Assembly (NCBI RefSeq): GCF_008367235.1
Contig: NZ_VTZS01000001.1
Coordinates: forward strand, 124,001-188,000
DNA length: 64,000 nt
Origin: Pareuzebyella sediminis
Lineage (GTDB): Bacteria; Bacteroidota; Bacteroidia; Flavobacteriales; Flavobacteriaceae
Direction: 5' to 3'
The notes beneath the pieces were generated by a model. The model was not told where the DNA came from, searched no databases, and saw only the letters and a list, made by a program, of their open reading frames with translations. Below are positions 63,354 to 64,000 of the stretch, one piece after another. The first letter of the stretch is position 1. The number at the start of each line of letters is the position of its first letter. The position numbers and the translations under genes are program-made.

Positions 63354-64000
63354 GGCATTCTGTTTTTTAGATTGACGTCGACCTCGGGTATCTTAAGTAA
63401 TTGGAGGGAGGCTGAGGCTAGTACGACCTTACCTTTAGTGGCTCTGATTTTATACTCTATTTCTTCGAACAACTCGTTTTGGGTGGCTCTTCTCTTTTTG
63501 TAATCTGTAATATATCTCAAGTTTAGGGCGACCCAGTTATCGGTTACTTTAATGGCAATGGACGGTTCTATGGCAGCATTTTCTATGTAATAACGCTCTA
63601 CCATGGCCGACCATCTGGCTTTGGACGCTTTGACATAATTGGCCAGCTGGTTTTGAGCAGTTTCTATGACCAACTTTTTGGCGACATCAAGGTCGGACTG
63701 AAAGGTGATGAAAATGTTCAATTCGTCCCAAACAAAAGGAAAATCCAAGGAGTAGTTTTTGATCGGCCCTTTGAATACGAAAGCATTACTAATTTTAACG
63801 ATTCTACCGGAATAGTTGTCGGTGCTTACCCATTCACCTATTTCCATGATGGTCGTATAAATACTGTTAATATCGATGACGTCTCCTTTTATTCCATTGA
63901 TTTCGATGCGATCCCCCGGTTTGTATACACGCACAAAAAAAATGTAGAAAGACCCGGTAATGCTCAGAATTAGTTCTTGAAGCGTGAATGCAAGGCCCGC
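63350..64000 (-). CDS. MscS-family mechanosensitive channel, cut by right edge
   Basis: The frame is open through the last base, so the N-terminal membrane helices lie outside the window. The visible part starts with AGLAFTLQELILSITGSF, the pore-lining TM3 of MscS. It continues with YKPGDRIEI and the beta domain (VIDINSIYTTIMEIGEW), and ends with the cytoplasmic alpha/beta part. A GTG at 63934 is not the real start. The 4-base overlap with the ATP-cone gene makes it part of the same stress-type operon. Confidence 0.9.
   Translation of the reverse strand, partial: AGLAFTLQELILSITGSFYIFFVRVYKPGDRIEINGIKGDVIDINSIYTTIMEIGEWVSTDNYSGRIVKISNAFVFKGPIKNYSLDFPFVWDELNIFITFQSDLDVAKKLVIETAQNQLANYVKASKARWSAMVERYYIENAAIEPSIAIKVTDNWVALNLRYITDYKKRRATQNELFEEIEYKIRATKGKVVLASASLQLLKIPEVDVNLKNRMP

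Noticed and set aside
1-64000. CRISPR array, insertion sequence or prophage
   Set aside because: No regularly spaced repeats, no transposase or integrase signature and no phage structural genes were seen in any frame.

Overview
The window comes from a Bacteroidota genome, most probably a marine member of Flavobacteriaceae. The evidence is AT-rich DNA with A-rich leaders and few Shine-Dalgarno sites, TAnnTTTG-type promoter boxes, lipoproteins and secreted glycan enzymes, and family markers such as DUF2256, TIGR03643/DUF2805, DUF2452, WbqC and Wzc-like chain-length kinases. The identification rests on gene content only; no 16S or marker gene is present.

Layout. (1) 1-7.9 kb: the end of a beta-1,3-glucan (laminarin-type) utilisation locus, with a tandem CBM-like surface protein cut by the window edge, a GH16 lipoprotein, a very large cytoplasmic glycoside phosphorylase (GH94/149/161 type) and a GPH-type sugar importer. 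Together they suggest outer-surface cleavage, import and phosphorolysis. (2) 8.4-30.3 kb: an AT-richer surface polysaccharide locus. A WecA-like initiating transferase, PseB, PseC, two GNATs, a hexapeptide acyltransferase, an SpsF-aminotransferase fusion, an aldo/keto reductase, an SDR, a metallophosphoesterase, an ATP-grasp protein and PseI point to a pseudaminic-acid-like nonulosonate. They are followed by Wzx, a DUF115/Maf-like protein, Wzy, two GT2 enzymes, a TupA-like ATP-grasp protein, a Wzc-like kinase and WbqC. No PseG and no stand-alone PseF are seen. (3) 31.1-34.6 kb, minus strand: a lipoprotein cytochrome c, a Tat-like flavin amine oxidase and a CIA30-domain protein.

(4) 34.8-41.5 kb: an Lrp/AsnC regulator divergent from a five-gene operon of ethanolamine-type permease, glutamine-synthetase-like ligase, iron alcohol dehydrogenase, PuuD-like gamma-glutamyl hydrolase and aldehyde dehydrogenase. 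Read together these describe a microcompartment-free gamma-glutamylation route for ethanolamine or a similar amino alcohol, ending in glycine (or another amino acid) plus glutamate. (5) 41.5-44.7 kb: a YtxH protein and a decayed patch holding a frameshifted DUF2452 relic, TIGR03643 and DUF2256. (6) 45.2-50.6 kb: a secreted protein of unknown family convergent with a two-gene operon of a DUF4062-like protein and a membrane-anchored nSTAND ATPase, a candidate signalling or defence module. (7) 51.0-58.8 kb: a GH106 rhamnosidase divergent from a feruloyl-CoA-synthase-like enzyme, then an EamA transporter and a cardiolipin synthase. (8) 58.9-64.0 kb, minus strand: a stress-type block of lipoprotein, Hsp20 between two related helical proteins, beta-CASP metallo-hydrolase, ATP-cone nuclease and an MscS channel cut by the right edge.

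The best candidates for under-described biology are the amino-alcohol gamma-glutamylation operon, the PseG-less nonulosonate pathway with its fused SpsF-aminotransferase, and the transmembrane nSTAND/DUF4062 module. No tRNA, rRNA, CRISPR array or intact insertion sequence was seen. All family calls come from reading motifs by eye, without database searches.
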